Below are positions 17,637-26,465 of a DNA stretch of 64,000 nucleotides, piece after piece. The first letter of the stretch is position 1. Each line of letters opens with the position of its first letter. The stretch is from Nostoc sp. NIES-4103 (GTDB taxonomy: Bacteria; Cyanobacteriota; Cyanobacteriia; Cyanobacteriales; Nostocaceae): the NCBI RefSeq assembly GCF_002368335.1, contig NZ_AP018288.1, positions 2,253,269 to 2,317,268 of the forward strand, in the 5' to 3' direction. The notes beneath the pieces are model-generated. The model ran no database searches and had not been told where the DNA came from. It saw only the letters and a program-made list of their open reading frames with translations. Position numbers and translations under genes: made by a program.

Positions 17637-18578
17637 ATGAGTCATTCTCAAAACAGTCCTTTACCACGCAAACCCTTTCAATCACTTTATGCTTTTTGGA
17701 AGTTCTCCCGCCCTCATACCATTATTGGTACGAGTCTGAGTGTGTTAGGTTTATATTTAGTTGCTATTGCTCTTAGTTCTACAGAATTTTCTTATATTCA
17801 ACTAGGTTCACTTTTGGGTACATGGATTTCCTGTCTGTGTGGCAATGTTTATATTGTCGGTTTAAATCAACTGGAAGATGTTGAAATTGACAAAATTAAT
17901 AAACCTCATTTACCAGTTGCATCAGGAGAATTTTCTAGAGCGCAAGGGCAATTAATTGTGATTATGACTGGTATTTTAGCACTAGTTATAGCATTTTTAA
18001 ACGGCCCTTTTTTATTTGGGATGGTGGCTTTGAGTTTGGTGATTGGTACAGTTTATTCATTACCACCAATTCGTTTGAAGCAGTTTCCATTTTGGGCAGC
18101 GCTATGTATTTTTTCAGTACGCGGTACAATTGTGAATTTAGGGTTATATTTGCACTTTAGTTGGGTACTGCAAAACAACCAAGCAATTCCTCTTACAGTT
18201 TGGGTGTTGACATTATTTATTTTGGTGTTTACCTTTGCGATCGCTATCTTTAAGGATATCCCTGATATGGAAGGCGATCGCTTATACAATATCACCACTT
18301 TCACGCTCCAATTAGGGCCACAAGCTGTGTTTAATCTAGCTCTTTGGGTGTTAACTGTCTGCTACCTAGCAATGATTTTAATTGGTGCGTTACGTCTAGC
18401 TTCAGTTAATTCGATATTTGTGGTCATTACGCATCTATTGGTGCTGTGTTGGATGTGGATGCGGAGTTTTGCAGTGGATTTGCAAGATAAAAGAGCGATC
18501 GCTCAATTTTACCAATTTATTTGGAAACTATTTTTTCTCGAATATCTGATGTTCCCTATTGCCTGTCTTTTGGTTTAA
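17637..18578 (+). CDS. hpt: Homogentisate phytyltransferase (UbiA prenyltransferase family)
   Basis: 313 residues, strongly hydrophobic with about eight to nine transmembrane helices. The Mg/prenyl-diphosphate motif is NQLEDVEIDKINKP (about 76-89), and the second Asp-rich motif is IFKDIPDMEGDR (about 203-214). Length and motifs match cyanobacterial Slr1736-type homogentisate phytyltransferase, which condenses homogentisate with phytyl diphosphate in the first committed step of tocopherol synthesis at the membrane. The downstream TPR gene starts 4 bp after this stop, suggesting co-transcription. Other UbiA enzymes (plastoquinone, chlorophyll) have different motifs. Confidence 0.9.
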   Translation: MSHSQNSPLPRKPFQSLYAFWKFSRPHTIIGTSLSVLGLYLVAIALSSTEFSYIQLGSLLGTWISCLCGNVYIVGLNQLEDVEIDKINKPHLPVASGEFSRAQGQLIVIMTGILALVIAFLNGPFLFGMVALSLVIGTVYSLPPIRLKQFPFWAALCIFSVRGTIVNLGLYLHFSWVLQNNQAIPLTVWVLTLFILVFTFAIAIFKDIPDMEGDRLYNITTFTLQLGPQAVFNLALWVLTVCYLAMILIGALRLASVNSIFVVITHLLVLCWMWMRSFAVDLQDKRAIAQFYQFIWKLFFLEYLMFPIACLLV

Positions 18579-18582
18579 CACA

Positions 18583-19038
18583 ATGCTAGAAACATTTCCA
18601 GCAACTGATATTGTTGCGATCGCTATAGTCAGTTCCAGTATCATCCTGCTTGGTTATTTCGGTTGGAAAACCTTAATTACTTCTGATTTTTATCAAAAAG
18701 GAATTGAACTTTATCAACAAAAAGACTATCAAGGTGCAGAAGCAGCTTTTCGCAAAGTTATTTCTATCAACTCTACAAATGATGTCGTTCGCTTGTTGTT
18801 GGGAGATGTTCTAAATCAGCAAGGTAAAGCTGAAGAAGCAAGGGAATTATTTAGTGAAGTAATTCAACGCAGTCCCAAAAATGCTGATGCTTATTTGCGT
18901 ATGGCTAATATTTTAATGCAGGAAAACCAACCCCAAGAAGCTAAAATTAATCTCCAAAAAGCTCAAGAATTATTCCAAAAACAACGCCAACCAGAACAAG
19001 CTAAGAAGATAGCTCAACTTTTAGAGCAAATAAAATAG
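18583..19038 (+). CDS. Membrane-anchored TPR protein
   Basis: 151 residues from ATG 18583. An N-terminal transmembrane segment (about 8-28, IVAIAIVSSSIILLGYFGW) is followed by three TPR-like units (YQQKDYQGAEAAFRKVI, EARELFSEVIQRSPKNADAYLRM, AKINLQKAQELF). Such small TPR proteins act as scaffolds; the partner is unknown. It lies directly behind hpt. Its 3' end overlaps by 18 bp the convergent glycosyltransferase fragment at 19021-19449. Confidence 0.8.
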   Translation: MLETFPATDIVAIAIVSSSIILLGYFGWKTLITSDFYQKGIELYQQKDYQGAEAAFRKVISINSTNDVVRLLLGDVLNQQGKAEEARELFSEVIQRSPKNADAYLRMANILMQENQPQEAKINLQKAQELFQKQRQPEQAKKIAQLLEQIK

Positions 19039-19449
19039 TTTGAATTTATTGTACAAGTAATCTTGGTAAACCAATGCATTCCAGGAATGTTTATCTCGAA
19101 TTAGGGTATGTGCAGCTTCCGCAAGATACTCATATTTATCCAGGTTTTCAAATGCTTTTAGCACCACATTAACCATTTCGTGGGCAGAATATCCTGAAAT
19201 TAACAGATGTTCTTGATGATGAAATTCCTCTAAACCTCTCAAGCCTTCAGGAGTGGATACGACTAACTTTCTACAGGCAAAATAATCAAGTACCTTATTA
19301 CGCGCTTTGCCAGCAACAGCCTGCTTGGAAAAGGGAAGAAGACCTATATCTGCATGTTTGAGATGGCTAACAAAATCTTTTCGATTTGGCAAAAAACTAA
19401 TTTTGAAAGTAGCTCTGTGACTTCTATTCAAATACCTGAATTCTGGCAT
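19021..19449 (-). pseudogene. C-terminal fragment of a GT4-type glycosyltransferase
   Basis: 142 residues that correspond only to the C-terminal half of a GT-B glycosyltransferase: LPNRKDFVSHLKHADIGLLPF is the usual segment before the nucleotide-binding loop, and GKARNKVLDYFACRKLVVSTPEGLRGLE covers the donor-binding region. The frame has a stop five codons before the ATG, and the whole N-terminal domain is missing; the GT2 gene ends only 26 bp upstream. I read it as a deletion remnant rather than a working enzyme. Convergent overlap with the TPR gene supports recent rearrangement. Confidence 0.75.
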
Positions 19450-19475
19450 GAAGTCTACAGTCTACTTTCTTTAAT

Positions 19476-20357
19476 TTACTTGGTAAATGTGGGAGAACTT
19501 GCTAAATCTTTGTATCCGATGATTGCACGTATATAAGGTAAAAACCAATATATAAACCAAAATACACCAGAATGCCGACTACAAAACACAGTCCAAGGTT
19601 TGAGAGGAAATGCTTTAACTTGAACTACCTTTTTTAACCGTTCTAACACAGGTAAATCGGTATCTGCCCAGCTGTTGCGGATTGAGTTTTTAGAACAGAT
19701 ACCAACATATCCGGGTGCAACCCATATAGAACAGCCTAGCTTACGCGCTCTTAGCCCATAATCCAAATCACCTAGTGAGTGAATAAAGGCGGCATCTATG
19801 TTTCCTACTTTTCTAGCAACCGAGTCAGGAATCAACACACAATTGCCGTACATAGTATCGCATTCTTGGAGAACATCAGAAGGTTCCAAGAACTCAAACT
19901 TATTAGAGTACCAACGCTTTGACCGTACTGAACCACCATAAGTTGGTTCTCCTGTGTTTGGGTCTTTAGTTGAACCAACCACTATAGAGTTTGAACGATT
20001 ATGTTCAGACAAGTCTTTATGAATAGCTAATAGACGCTCAATAGTATCTGATTCAATAAAAGTATCATCATTTAACCAAAGATAATATTCATAACCCCTT
20101 TGCATGGCTTCAGCGAATGCTAGTCTCATTCCTCCTGCCCAAAACAGACTACCATTGCCTTTCAATATTTTGACATCTGGAAAGGCTGTAGATACTGCTT
20201 CATAAGTACCATCAGAACTACCATCGTCTACCAAGTAAACATCAAAATTTACATTATGCTTATAAAGTTGTTTAAGACAAGCTATGGTTGTGTCACGCCT
20301 ATTAAAACAAGTCATTAGTACTGCGACAAAGCCGTTTTTAGGATAGTTAACCGCCAT
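19476..20357 (-). CDS. GT2 family glycosyltransferase
   Basis: 293 residues, GT-A fold. N-terminal VLMTCFNRRDTTIACLKQL, the nucleotide-sugar segment YLVDDGSSDGT (about 38-48), FWAGGMRLAFAEAM and the metal-binding WLNDDTFIES (about 93-102) resemble rhamnosyl/galactofuranosyl-type GT2 enzymes (WbbL-like). It would build a cell-surface polysaccharide in the cytoplasm from an NDP-sugar. It is adjacent to the GT4 fragment, so a once larger surface-sugar locus is possible. Confidence 0.88.
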   Translation of the reverse strand: MAVNYPKNGFVAVLMTCFNRRDTTIACLKQLYKHNVNFDVYLVDDGSSDGTYEAVSTAFPDVKILKGNGSLFWAGGMRLAFAEAMQRGYEYYLWLNDDTFIESDTIERLLAIHKDLSEHNRSNSIVVGSTKDPNTGEPTYGGSVRSKRWYSNKFEFLEPSDVLQECDTMYGNCVLIPDSVARKVGNIDAAFIHSLGDLDYGLRARKLGCSIWVAPGYVGICSKNSIRNSWADTDLPVLERLKKVVQVKAFPLKPWTVFCSRHSGVFWFIYWFLPYIRAIIGYKDLASSPTFTK

Positions 20358-21409
20358 TTATTTTGCCATCTCAATAAGTTTTAGTGTTTTATTTAATCTA
20401 TCATTATGCAACTTTCATCCGTTATATTACTGCATACATTATATTTTAATCAATACCTTTGCCGAAAATAAAGTTATCAAACAGAATAGAGGCGTCAGTC
20501 GCCAGAATAAGAAATTGAATTCTGTGCGAAGCCGCGACTGATTGATTCTGAGTCCTGAATTCTGACTCCTGAATTCTTCTTCAACTAATTTTTATTGTTC
20601 AACCCAAAGTCAGTAGACCTATAAATTTTATAAGTTGACGAAATCATAAGGGTTTCAGCCGACGTTTTTGGGCTGATGATCGTGATTGGTTGTACTGTAC
20701 TCTTACACCAGTAAACCAAAAAGTTTTCTTTGCAAGGCAATCAGCAATTAATAAACCACTTGAACTACAAAGTAGTTTATGTTACAAAAATATTAGTATT
20801 ACTTATCTAATTTTGAGTTGATTCAAAAAATAGAATGGTCAAAAGAGTGTGTAGGAAATTGGCTGAAATCAATTGATTTTTTTCACTATAACAATTAACT
20901 CGAACAGACTCAGTAATTATTGATAAATTCATTGAATATTTAGTAGTCAGTTTATTCATATAACCCTTGGATTTATATGAATAAAAACTCATCATAATTA
21001 ATTTAGATTAATCGTTTTGATTCGTGGTGATGTGATTCGATTAGTGTCAAACGACTGGACATGATTGATACACCTAACTTTCACTATTTTTTTGTTATCC
21101 CACAATGTTTATATTAAAATATAAATTTATAAAAAAAGCTTAAGACACCATTCACTTGATCATCAGACGAATCAATGAACCATAAATCATAGCTACACTT
21201 AACTCTGTGTACAACTCATAATCCTTACAGACATCCTATCAAATTGAGTAGCATTGGAATTGCAGCTTTTATGCTCAAGCTGAAAAAGCTTGCTGAATCA
21301 CAAAATTCGCAAAGTATAGCGAATTGCAACTCAGTCAGCTACACAGTAGAAGCAATTCATCAATTACTTCTACAATTAGCCCGTACCTCACTTGGATAAA
21401 AACTACTAT
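20358..21409. other. 1-kb AT-rich intergenic region with a dispersed repeat
   Basis: No convincing gene; the longest frames are AT-rich and lack ribosome-binding sites. It contains the dispersed repeat at 20474-20587 and presumably the promoter for the divergent GT2 gene and for cobA. Nothing else is recognised. Confidence 0.6.
20474..20587. repeat. 114-bp dispersed repeat, uninterrupted copy
   Basis: Starts TTATCAAACAGAATAG and ends with direct CTGAATTCTGACTCC units then TTCTTCTTCAA. The copy at 46446-46692 is the same unit with a 134-bp insertion; a partial copy lies near 34439. The unit contains a GAATTC-rich direct repeat. Confidence 0.9.
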
Positions 21410-22144
21410 ATGGCTGAAGCAAAGGGCAAGGTTTACCTCGTAGGTGCTGGCCCAGGAAATGTAGCATACTTGACAGTAAAAGCTTATAATTTGTTGGGTC
21501 AAGCTCAGGTATTAGTTTACGATGCCCTGGTAGATGAGCAATTGTTAAACTGTGTAGCAGCTGATTGTTTAAAGTTACATGTAGGTAAACGTGGTGGGAA
21601 ACCGAGTACGCCACAACCTGAGATTAATCAGTTACTTGTGAAGTATTGCAAGCTTGGTAAACAAGTCGTGAGGCTAAAATCAGGCGATCCGTTTATTTTT
21701 GGGCGTTGTACTTCCGAAATTGAAGCTTTGAGAACATCAAATTGTGAATTTGAAGTAATACCGGGAATTTCCTCAGCCCTAGCAGCACCTTTGCTTGCGG
21801 GAATCCCATTGACAGATCCCGTACTCAGTCGTTGTTTTGCAGTGTTTACAGCCCATGAAGTAGAAGCTTTAGACTGGGAGGCGCTGTCAAGGTTAGAAAC
21901 ACTAGTAATATTGATGGGTGGGCAAAATCTGCCAGAGATTTTACATCAGTTGCTGCGGTATGGGCGATCGCGTTTAACACCCATTGCCATCATCCGCTGG
22001 GCTGGAACCGCAAATCAACAAGTTTGGACAGGTCAACTAGATAATATTCTCGAACAAACTGCTGGCTTATCTCTTTCGCCGGTGGTAATTGTCATTGGCG
22101 AAGTTGTCAGGTTCTCCAATTACTTACAACCTGAGAAAATATAA
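21410..22144 (+). CDS. cobA: Uroporphyrinogen-III C-methyltransferase (SUMT)
   Basis: 244 residues from ATG 21410; an in-frame TTG six codons upstream is unlikely. Tetrapyrrole methylase fold: VYLVGAGPGNVAYLT (SAM-binding GxGPG) near the start, KSGDPFIFGR (about 84-93), EVIPGISSALAAPLLAGIPLTDP and ILMGGQNLPEI. It methylates uroporphyrinogen III at C2 and C7 to precorrin-2, the branch point to sirohaem and cobalamin. The next gene is hemD, giving a cobA-hemD pair that controls use of uroporphyrinogen III. It lacks the CysG dehydrogenase/chelatase domain. Confidence 0.95.
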   Translation: MAEAKGKVYLVGAGPGNVAYLTVKAYNLLGQAQVLVYDALVDEQLLNCVAADCLKLHVGKRGGKPSTPQPEINQLLVKYCKLGKQVVRLKSGDPFIFGRCTSEIEALRTSNCEFEVIPGISSALAAPLLAGIPLTDPVLSRCFAVFTAHEVEALDWEALSRLETLVILMGGQNLPEILHQLLRYGRSRLTPIAIIRWAGTANQQVWTGQLDNILEQTAGLSLSPVVIVIGEVVRFSNYLQPEKI

Positions 22145-22246
22145 GCTGAAACCATTTTAGATTTTGGATTTTAGATTGTGAAATACTTGCTGAATGAGCT
22201 TTTCAGCCTTCTATATGTCACAATCATTTTTAAAATTAGTATAACC

Positions 22247-23119
22247 ATGTCAAACAACTTCCCCCCATCTCCCCCATCCCCCTCATCCCCCCCATCTACC
22301 CACCTCCCCCTCACAGGTAAAACAATCTTGGTGACACGTTCAGTTGGACAATCGAGTCAATTTAGCGATCGCCTGACTGCTTGTGGTGCTACAGTTATCG
22401 AAATGCCGACTTTAGAAATTGGCCCGCCTTCGAGTTGGGAAGCTTTGGATCATGCGATCGCTAATTTATCTGACTTTGACTGGTTAATTCTCACTTCTAC
22501 TAATGGTGTAGACTATTTTTTGCAAAGATTGCAGGTTCAAGGTAAAGATACTTCTGCATTGACTGGTGTCAAAATTGCTGTTGTTGGCGAGAAAACAGCC
22601 CAAAGTCTCAAACAATATGGTATCCAACCAGATTTTATTCCCCCCAACTTTGTCGCTGATTCTTTAGTGGAAAATTTAACAGCAGAACTACCAGGAAAAA
22701 AGGTTTTATTTCCCAGAGTCGAAAGCGGTGGACGAGAGATTTTAGTTAAGGAATTAACTGCAAAGGGTGCAGAAGTAATTGAAGTTGCTGCATATCAATC
22801 TTGTTGTCCAAGTACTGTTCCGTCATCAGCAAAATTAGCTCTGCAAAATCGTACAGTAGATGTAATTACTTTTGCTAGTTCTAAAACTGTACAATTTTTC
22901 TATCAACTTGTAAGTAGTATACTTGCCAATAACGTTGATGGAAATCAATCTGCTGTAGTGGCTAATAAATTAGCAGGAGTTTGTATTGCTTCTATCGGCC
23001 CTCAAACCTCAAAAACCTGTCATTCTCTATTCGGGCGCGTAGATGTAGAAGCTGAAGAATATACTTTAGATGGGTTAACCCAAGCACTAATCAAATGGGC
23101 AACTTCTACTAATTCGTAA
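22247..23119 (+). CDS. hemD: Uroporphyrinogen-III synthase
   Basis: 290 residues from ATG 22247 (a GTG 69 nt upstream is possible). It cyclises hydroxymethylbilane to uroporphyrinogen III. Motifs include ILVTRSVGQSSQF near the start, DWLILTSTNGVDYF and VITFASSKTVQFF, typical of two-lobed HemD. Oddities: residues about 5-22 are a Pro/Ser-rich run encoded by a CCCCCATC-type simple repeat, and the stop TAA (23117-23119) lies inside the TTCGTAA STRR, so both termini have been captured by repeats. Lies 102 bp after cobA. Confidence 0.93.
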   Translation: MSNNFPPSPPSPSSPPSTHLPLTGKTILVTRSVGQSSQFSDRLTACGATVIEMPTLEIGPPSSWEALDHAIANLSDFDWLILTSTNGVDYFLQRLQVQGKDTSALTGVKIAVVGEKTAQSLKQYGIQPDFIPPNFVADSLVENLTAELPGKKVLFPRVESGGREILVKELTAKGAEVIEVAAYQSCCPSTVPSSAKLALQNRTVDVITFASSKTVQFFYQLVSSILANNVDGNQSAVVANKLAGVCIASIGPQTSKTCHSLFGRVDVEAEEYTLDGLTQALIKWATSTNS

Positions 23120-23171
23120 TTCGTAATTCGTAATTCGTAATTCGTAATTCGTAATTCGTAATTCGTAATTA
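23111..23171. repeat. STRR, TTCGTAA x about 8
   Basis: About eight and a half perfect TTCGTAA units that supply the last codons and stop of hemD and fill most of the gap to coaE. Confidence 0.95.
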
Positions 23172-23233
23172 GTTTTTTTATTTAGAAGCCCTTGACAAAT
23201 GACAAATGACAAATAACCATTGACTATTGACAA

Positions 23234-23830
23234 ATGACTAAACGTATTATCGGTTTAACTGGAGGTATTGCCACAGGCAAAACTACCGTTGCTAATTATT
23301 TGGCTAGCGCTTATAATTTGCCAGTTTTGGATGCAGATATCTATGCTAGAGATGCAGTCAGTGTAGGTTCGCCCATTCTTGACGCGATCGCTCAACGTTA
23401 TGGTGAACAAATTTTACTATCAGATGGCAGTCTCAACCGCCAAAAGCTTGGGGAAATTATCTTTCAGCAGCCAGATGAACGCAACTGGCTAGAAAGCTTG
23501 ATTCATCCTTATGTAGGCGATCGCTTTGTTGAGGCGATCAGCCAATCATCTTCGCAAACACTGGTATTAGTTATTCCTTTGCTATTTGAAGCCCAGATGA
23601 CCAATTTAGTTACAGAAATCTGGGTTGTGTATTGTTCCAAGTCACAGCAATTGCAAAGATTGATACAGCGCAATCATTTAAGTAAAGAACAAGCACAAGC
23701 CCGCATCAACAGCCAATTATCCATTGAAGAAAAAGTCTCTCGTGCAGATGTGGTGTTAGATAACACCTCCAACCTAGAAACACTGCTGAAACAGGTAGAT
23801 GTTGCCTTAAAAATGGTAAGTCTAAATTAA
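23234..23830 (+). CDS. coaE: Dephospho-CoA kinase
   Basis: 198 residues. P-loop GLTGGIATGKTT (about 7-18), then LDADIYARDAV and a DVVLDNTSNLE ending typical of CoaE. It phosphorylates the 3'-hydroxyl of dephospho-CoA, the last step of coenzyme A synthesis. ATG at 23234, 114 bp after hemD and separated by STRR; co-transcription is possible but no functional link is known. Confidence 0.95.
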   Translation: MTKRIIGLTGGIATGKTTVANYLASAYNLPVLDADIYARDAVSVGSPILDAIAQRYGEQILLSDGSLNRQKLGEIIFQQPDERNWLESLIHPYVGDRFVEAISQSSSQTLVLVIPLLFEAQMTNLVTEIWVVYCSKSQQLQRLIQRNHLSKEQAQARINSQLSIEEKVSRADVVLDNTSNLETLLKQVDVALKMVSLN

Positions 23831-23911
23831 CGTGAGTTCAACACTGGAGTTTAAATCGGCTTTGAAATAGCAAATTTTTATCAGTGAATTGAATTTGATT
23901 GAGATTATCTG

Positions 23912-24484
23912 TTAGGAAATTCTTGCTTGTTGGAAGATTTGCTGAGGTGTAATTTGTAGCTCTGGAAACAGGGAATCTTCTAAACTATTATTACCGCGTT
24001 TGGTTTGAGGGAGAGCATCAGGATAAAAAATAGTAATAGTTTTTGCTCTAGTGTCAATAATCCAAACACGTTGAACTTGAGCATTGAGATAATCTGTGGC
24101 TTTTTCTGTCATTTCACCAAAACTTTGACCAGCTGAGATAATTTCAATAACTAATTCAGGTGGAACAGGACAAGCCTCATCTTGTAACCAATCAGCAGCA
24201 AGACGGTTATAAGAAACATAAGTCAAATCTGGTACAGGAACCCATTCTTGTTGATTTCGCATTAGCTTAATTGCCCATTCAATTACAACCCGCCCCTTTG
24301 CTTGTGCCCATGCAGACAATAGTATAAATAACGCACCTGTTATAGAACTATGAAAAAATTTTGGTGACATTTCATCATTTTTGAATTTGGGTACAGCTTC
24401 TCCATCAATTAGTTCGTAGATGATGTCTCCTTCGGGGAGTGCAAGGAATTTTTCTAGGGTGAGTTGGGTTTTAAGTTGATTCAT
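23912..24484 (-). CDS. Uma2 family (DUF820) putative endonuclease
   Basis: 190 residues with the DUF820/Uma2 signature: LTLEKFLALPEGD start, WVPVPDLTYV with the PD-type Asp, PPELVIEIISAGQS with the acidic residue, and YLNAQVQRVWIIDTRAKTI. This PD-(D/E)XK-related family is greatly expanded in cyanobacteria, and its biological role is unknown; many members sit alone as here. The C-terminal PQQIF segment is family-typical. Not part of a recognisable defence cluster. Confidence 0.85.
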   Translation of the reverse strand: MNQLKTQLTLEKFLALPEGDIIYELIDGEAVPKFKNDEMSPKFFHSSITGALFILLSAWAQAKGRVVIEWAIKLMRNQQEWVPVPDLTYVSYNRLAADWLQDEACPVPPELVIEIISAGQSFGEMTEKATDYLNAQVQRVWIIDTRAKTITIFYPDALPQTKRGNNSLEDSLFPELQITPQQIFQQARIS

Positions 24485-24718
24485 GCTTAATTTTCGGACA
24501 GGGATTACTCTGTTGTAATGGTATTTTAATCAAGTTTGCGGGTTTAATTCCCTCTCAATGAAATAGATTTTTTGACTTTTGTTGATAAATAAATATTAGT
24601 TGCTCTGTACTCTTTTGGCAGAGGGAAAATAAATTCTTTCCTCCTGCCCTTTGTCTTTCTTCCGTCAGTGGTCAGTGGTCAGTGGTAATTTAAAAAAACA
24701 ACTAACAACTAACTGTAC

Positions 24719-24774
24719 GGGCGGGTTTAGCCGATTAACTTGCTAATAATTGAGTAAGATTGCAAAACCCGCCC
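24719..24774. repeat. GGGCGGGTTT/AAACCCGCCC hairpin
   Basis: A 10-bp inverted repeat with a 36-nt spacer, flanked by ACAACTAAC STRR units, 27 bp beyond the tldD stop. The rest of 24485-24800 holds CAGTGGT STRRs and no gene. Confidence 0.7.
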
Positions 24775-24800
24775 CTACAACTAACAACTAACGAATTAGT

Positions 24801-26195
24801 TTAGATTTCCCCTCCCACAACTACATCTCGAATTCGCAGGCTGGGGCCACCACAACCCACAGGTAAACCGTTTTGTCCACCTTTTCCACAACCGCCAGAT
24901 TCATCCCAATAAAAATCATCGCCAATTGCTTCGATATCCGCTAGGGTTTGGAAAACGTTCCCTGAAAGTGTGACATCGCGCACTGGTTCAGCGATTTTCC
25001 CATTTCTAATCATCCAAGCTTCCCCAGCACTGAAGGTAAACATTTCTCCATTAGTCATACCACCCAGCCAATTACGGGCATATACTCCTTCTTTGATATC
25101 GGTAAATAAATCTGCAACTGGGGTTTGACCTCGTTCAATCCAGGTGTTTGTCATCCGCACAATGGGCGTAAAGTGATAATTGAGACAGCGGGCGTTACCT
25201 GTGGGTGTTTCTTCCAACTTGCCGGCAGTTTCACGAGAATGCAAACGTCCCACCAAAATGCCATCTTTAATCAATTGGGTAGTACTAGCGGGTGTACCTT
25301 CATCATCATAAAAATAACTACCCCGATGTCCTTGAGGGGCAGCACCATCAAAAATTTGTAGTTCTTCTGGGCCAAATCGCCGTCCGATGGTCATGACTTC
25401 TAGCAGATCCGGATTTTCATAAGCCATATCTGCTTCGGAAAGATGACCAAAGGCTTCATGGACAAACAAACCTGTGAGAATGGGGTCAATAACGACGGTG
25501 TAGGTACTACCTTTTACCGATGGCAGAGATAAAGCTGCAACAGCCCTTTGTGCGGCACTTTTAACTTGTTCGTCCAAATTAATTAAGTCTTCGTAGGCTT
25601 TACGAGAACCTGTAGTTTCTCGCCCAGTTTGGATGATTTCGCCGTTTTTGGCGGTGGCGGAAAAGCGCATTTCCATATCTACCCAAGATTGCTTGATGAA
25701 AGTGCCTTCTGAGGTAGCCAGGATAACAGTTTGGGTGCTGTCACCGTAACGCACTGAAGTAGTGGTAATGCGACGATCAACACTTTTTAGTAATTCAGTA
25801 TAGCGATCGCATAACTCTTTTTTCTGCTTCAGAGGAATTTTCCGGGGGTCAGTACCTGTTAGAGGTAGTTGGCATACTGCTTGCACTGGGTCAATGGGAG
25901 CTAGTAAAGTTTCTTCATCACCAACCATACGTGCAGCTGCGATCGCTTCTTCAATGCGATGTTGAATCATCTCAAGTTGGTTAAAGCTGCTTAACCCCCA
26001 TCCACCTTTATAACAAGCCCGAATATGTCCACCAATAGAAATACCTTCGCTGAGGGTTTCTACCTTGTCGCCACGCAACAAGATATCAGTCCCTTCTGCT
26101 TCTTCGAGGCGAATCATCAAATAATCTACACGGGATGAGTAGCGGGCGATGAGGTCAGAAAGTAAATTTTGTGCGTCAGCAATTGTAGTCGGCAT
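24801..26195 (-). CDS. tldD: TldD-family metalloprotease
   Basis: 464 residues from ATG 26195 (a TTG 13 codons upstream is unlikely). The zinc site is HEAFGH (His246 to His251), the TldD-type HExxxH motif, with a downstream GCGKGGQNGLPVGCGGP segment close to the C-terminus that includes conserved Cys/Gly. TldD/PmbA pairs process unfolded peptides, such as microcins and CcdA. No PmbA partner is visible in the window. Cytoplasmic. Confidence 0.9.
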   Translation of the reverse strand: MPTTIADAQNLLSDLIARYSSRVDYLMIRLEEAEGTDILLRGDKVETLSEGISIGGHIRACYKGGWGLSSFNQLEMIQHRIEEAIAAARMVGDEETLLAPIDPVQAVCQLPLTGTDPRKIPLKQKKELCDRYTELLKSVDRRITTTSVRYGDSTQTVILATSEGTFIKQSWVDMEMRFSATAKNGEIIQTGRETTGSRKAYEDLINLDEQVKSAAQRAVAALSLPSVKGSTYTVVIDPILTGLFVHEAFGHLSEADMAYENPDLLEVMTIGRRFGPEELQIFDGAAPQGHRGSYFYDDEGTPASTTQLIKDGILVGRLHSRETAGKLEETPTGNARCLNYHFTPIVRMTNTWIERGQTPVADLFTDIKEGVYARNWLGGMTNGEMFTFSAGEAWMIRNGKIAEPVRDVTLSGNVFQTLADIEAIGDDFYWDESGGCGKGGQNGLPVGCGGPSLRIRDVVVGGEI

Positions 26196-26243
26196 CTTAG
26201 GTAGTAACCATGACGAACTGCCTTTATTTTGCAATTATTTGGT

Positions 26244-26363
26244 CAGTATTGGGTATTGGGGATTGGGTATTGGGTATTGGGGATTGGGTATTGGGTATTG
26301 GGTATTGGGTATTGGGGATTGGGGATTGGGTATTGGGTATTGGGGATTGGGTATTGGGTATTA
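26244..26363. repeat. STRR, TATTGGG/GATTGGG heptamers (about 17 units)
   Basis: Uninterrupted run of TATTGGG and GATTGGG heptamers upstream of tldD. Several long frames cross it in all three phases because the unit lacks stop codons; none is a gene. Confidence 0.95.
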
Positions 26364-26383
26364 AAAAAATTCTTTTCCAGTCA

Positions 26384-26462
26384 CCAGTCCCCAGTCCCCA
26401 TTGCCCCTAATCCCCACTCCCTTACGGTCGTGGGGGCCCCGAGTTCCCCAGTCCCCAGTCCC
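26384..26462. repeat. 79-bp repeat, identical inverted copy of 13826-13904
   Basis: Identical over 79 bp to the reverse complement of 13826-13904, flanked here too by CCCCAGT heptamers. Ends 4 bp before the stop of the membrane-protein gene. Confidence 0.9.
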
Positions 26463-26465
26463 TAG

